Below, one piece after another: positions 6,808 through 7,683 of a DNA stretch of 7,683 nt. Numbering within the stretch: position 1 is the stretch's first letter; the number at the start of each line of letters is the position of its first letter. The notes below the pieces were generated by a model. The model did no database searches and was not told where the DNA came from. It was given only the letters and a program-made list of their open reading frames with translations. The DNA lies in the NCBI GenBank assembly GCA_031272575.1, contig JAISTO010000097.1, forward strand, positions 1-7,683. The letters run 5' to 3'. A program made the position numbers and the translations under genes. This DNA comes from Treponema sp. (lineage in GTDB: Bacteria > Spirochaetota > Spirochaetia > Treponematales > Breznakiellaceae).

Positions 6808-6829
6808 AACTCTTTCATTGTAAAGAGTT
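6808..6829. promoter_or_regulatory. Inverted repeat between sigma-54 promoter and upstream palindromes
   Basis: AACTCTTT (6808-6815) and AAAGAGTT (6822-6829) are perfect 8-bp inverted arms around a six-base spacer, centred about 88 bases upstream of the predicted start. The surrounding 6770-6870 is AT-rich, unlike the genes. It could be a regulator site or a DNA-bending region that brings an enhancer complex to the promoter. It is unlikely to be a terminator because no T-run follows at the right distance on either strand. Confidence 0.45.
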
Positions 6830-6881
6830 ATAAATACCATATTGATGGCCATGTTTTTATGAAAAAAATCGTTTCCATGCC

Positions 6882-6900
6882 TCAAAATGAGTCATTTTGA
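6882..6900. promoter_or_regulatory. Perfect 19-bp palindrome, proximal enhancer candidate
   Basis: TCAAAATGAGTCATTTTGA is a perfect 9-1-9 palindrome centred at 6891, about 160 bases upstream of the predicted sigma-54 transcript start. Dimeric NtrC-type activators bind palindromes at such distances. No T-run pattern suggests a terminator. The assignment as an activator site is inference from symmetry and position. Confidence 0.6.
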
Positions 6901-6931
6901 TACACTCCCCCCAAAACCCCGCTTATAAGTG

Positions 6932-6950
6932 TCATTATGACTCATTTTTG
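6932..6950. promoter_or_regulatory. Second related palindrome, distal enhancer candidate
   Basis: Read on the minus strand, CAAAAATGAGTCATAATGA matches the proximal palindrome at 15 of 19 positions and shares the 12-base core AAAATGAGTCAT. Its centre at 6941 is exactly 50 bp from the first, close to five helical turns, so two dimers would sit on nearly the same face of the DNA. It lies about 210 bases upstream of the predicted start. Confidence 0.55.
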
Positions 6951-6989
6951 GCCGTCCGCCCTCCGCTCCAACACAACGCGCAAACGCAC

Positions 6990-7090
6990 TCGTCATTCCG
7001 CGGCTTGTCCGCGGAATCTACTCCCCGAGAAATCCGCTCGCAGGGCAGGGGCGGGGTGCGGCCGGGGAAAATGACGCGGCCTAAAGCCGC
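6990..7090 (-). repeat. REP-like composite repeat, copy B (inverted)
   Basis: On the minus strand this repeats copy A (340-423). It has the hairpin GCGGC-TTTAG-GCCGC followed by GTCATTTT (7090-7068), the C-rich tract, the GAGTAGATTCCGC block, and a perfect 9-bp hairpin ATTCCGCGG/CCGCGGAAT (7017-6995). It is the most complete copy in the window and carries about 20 bases missing from copy A. It separates the sigma gene control region from the nuclease gene. Confidence 0.7.
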
Positions 7091-7135
7091 TGCTCGAGGC
7101 GCGGAGTGACGGACGTCCCTACCCCCCGCATCACG

Positions 7136-7159
7136 CCCCAGTCCCCAGTCCCGAGTCCC
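7136..7159. repeat. Short tandem repeat, CCCCAGT-like units
   Basis: Three units of about seven bases (CCCCAGT, CCCCAGT, CCCGAGT) run in tandem before the nuclease gene. A G-rich tandem repeat of similar composition, in inverse orientation, follows the gene at 7660-7683. I see no other feature between 7160 and 7283. Confidence 0.5.
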
Positions 7160-7294
7160 AACAGGCATCACGCAACGCTCTCTCGCATCCGCTCATCGCC
7201 CTCGCACCACACCCAATTCCCGATATTTTTCGCATTTTTTCCCCAAAGTGACGATAAATCACACCCCAGTGCCGTATACATGCGGAGGAAAAGC

Positions 7295-7651
7295 ATGATC
7301 CACAAAACAAGAGACGCTTCTTTCAAGACCATCTTCGCAAACAACGAACTCTTTGCCGAGTTCCTGCGCGACTTCGTCTCGATAGAGGTATTCAAGGAGG
7401 TGCGGCCCGGGGACATCAAGGACGAAAGTGCCCACTTCGCCGATCTCGACCGCGAGGCCAGGGACTCTGACATCGTCAAACGAGTGCGCCTCAGCAGCCC
7501 TGACATGCCCGAGGTCTACGCCATCGCCCTCGTCGAGCACCAGAGCACGGTCGATTTCAGTATTGTGAACCGGGTGTCGCATTACATCGACCGCATCTAT
7601 ATGACGCTCTTGGCACTGCTGCTTCAATCTTCCACATCGACCCGCAGGTAA
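7295..7651 (+). CDS. Truncated Rpn-family PD-(D/E)XK nuclease / putative transposase
   Basis: This belongs to the Rpn recombination-promoting nuclease family (also known as the T. denticola putative transposase family), usually about 300 residues and multicopy in treponemes. The visible part holds the N-terminal KTRDASFKTIFANNELFAEFLRDF and the nuclease core, with RDSDIVKRVRL (likely metal-binding Asp59) and ALVEHQS (Glu81, Gln83, the variant E-X-Q in place of E-X-K). From about residue 95 the sequence stops resembling the family, and it ends at 118 residues, so the C-terminal domain is missing. This is probably a decayed copy, although the ribosome binding site is intact. I chose ATG 7295 because GGAGG lies at 7284-7288; an in-frame ATG at 7280 precedes that site. 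Activity is uncertain. Confidence 0.75.
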   Translation: MIHKTRDASFKTIFANNELFAEFLRDFVSIEVFKEVRPGDIKDESAHFADLDREARDSDIVKRVRLSSPDMPEVYAIALVEHQSTVDFSIVNRVSHYIDRIYMTLLALLLQSSTSTRR

Positions 7652-7659
7652 AAGTTTTA

Positions 7660-7683
7660 GGGAGTAGGGAATGGGGAGTAGGG
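7660..7683. repeat. GGGAGTAGGG direct repeat at window end
   Basis: GGGAGTAGGG at 7660-7669 is repeated exactly at 7674-7683 after the spacer AATG. It begins eight bases after the nuclease stop codon and runs off the window, so its full size is unknown. Confidence 0.55.

Noticed and set aside
1..7683. CRISPR array
   Set aside because: No regularly spaced direct repeats with unique spacers and no cas genes; the repeats seen are palindromic and irregularly placed.

Overview
The window looks like a GC-rich spirochaete chromosome, most likely Treponema or a close relative. Three things point that way: a PD-(D/E)XK 'Rpn / T. denticola putative transposase' family gene, a lipoprotein with a relaxed spirochaete-type lipobox, and a DPE2-like GH77 glucanotransferase. 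This is inference from family content; no 16S or other marker gene is present.

Layout from left to right. Bases 1-494 are non-coding and rich in inverted and REP-like repeats. They are followed by tRNA-Gly(TCC) at 495-565 with a clear promoter, and then a palindromic repeat. On the plus strand come malQ (4-alpha-glucanotransferase, 758-2794, own extended -10 promoter), a glucosaminidase-domain lipoprotein (2866-3876), a secreted LamG/FN3 protein (3904-5520) and a small unknown protein that appears to be leaderless (5578-5796). A sigma-70 family factor (5819-6712) lies convergently on the minus strand. A 582-base intergenic region then carries its control sequences plus another copy of the REP-like repeat, and the window ends with a truncated Rpn-family nuclease gene (7295-7651).

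The most interesting element is the regulatory region of the sigma factor. On the minus strand, 30 bases before its start codon, is a sequence matching the sigma-54 (RpoN) -24/-12 consensus at 14 of 15 positions with exact GG-N10-GC spacing. The predicted transcript start leaves a 19-base leader that contains a strong Shine-Dalgarno. About 160 and 210 bases upstream of that predicted start are two related 19-bp palindromes (the first perfect, 9-1-9), whose centres are exactly 50 bp apart. This is the arrangement expected of enhancer sites for an NtrC-type activator. I infer a sigma-54 to sigma-70 relay of the kind known in Borrelia (Rrp2-RpoN-RpoS), here in a Treponema-like genome. The activator is not in the window.

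The other genes fit general envelope and carbohydrate work: MalQ in cytoplasmic maltodextrin use, the lipoprotein in peptidoglycan cleavage, and the LamG/FN3 protein in extracytoplasmic binding. The ends of the window show genome plasticity: dispersed palindromic repeats and a nuclease gene that appears to have lost its C-terminal part.
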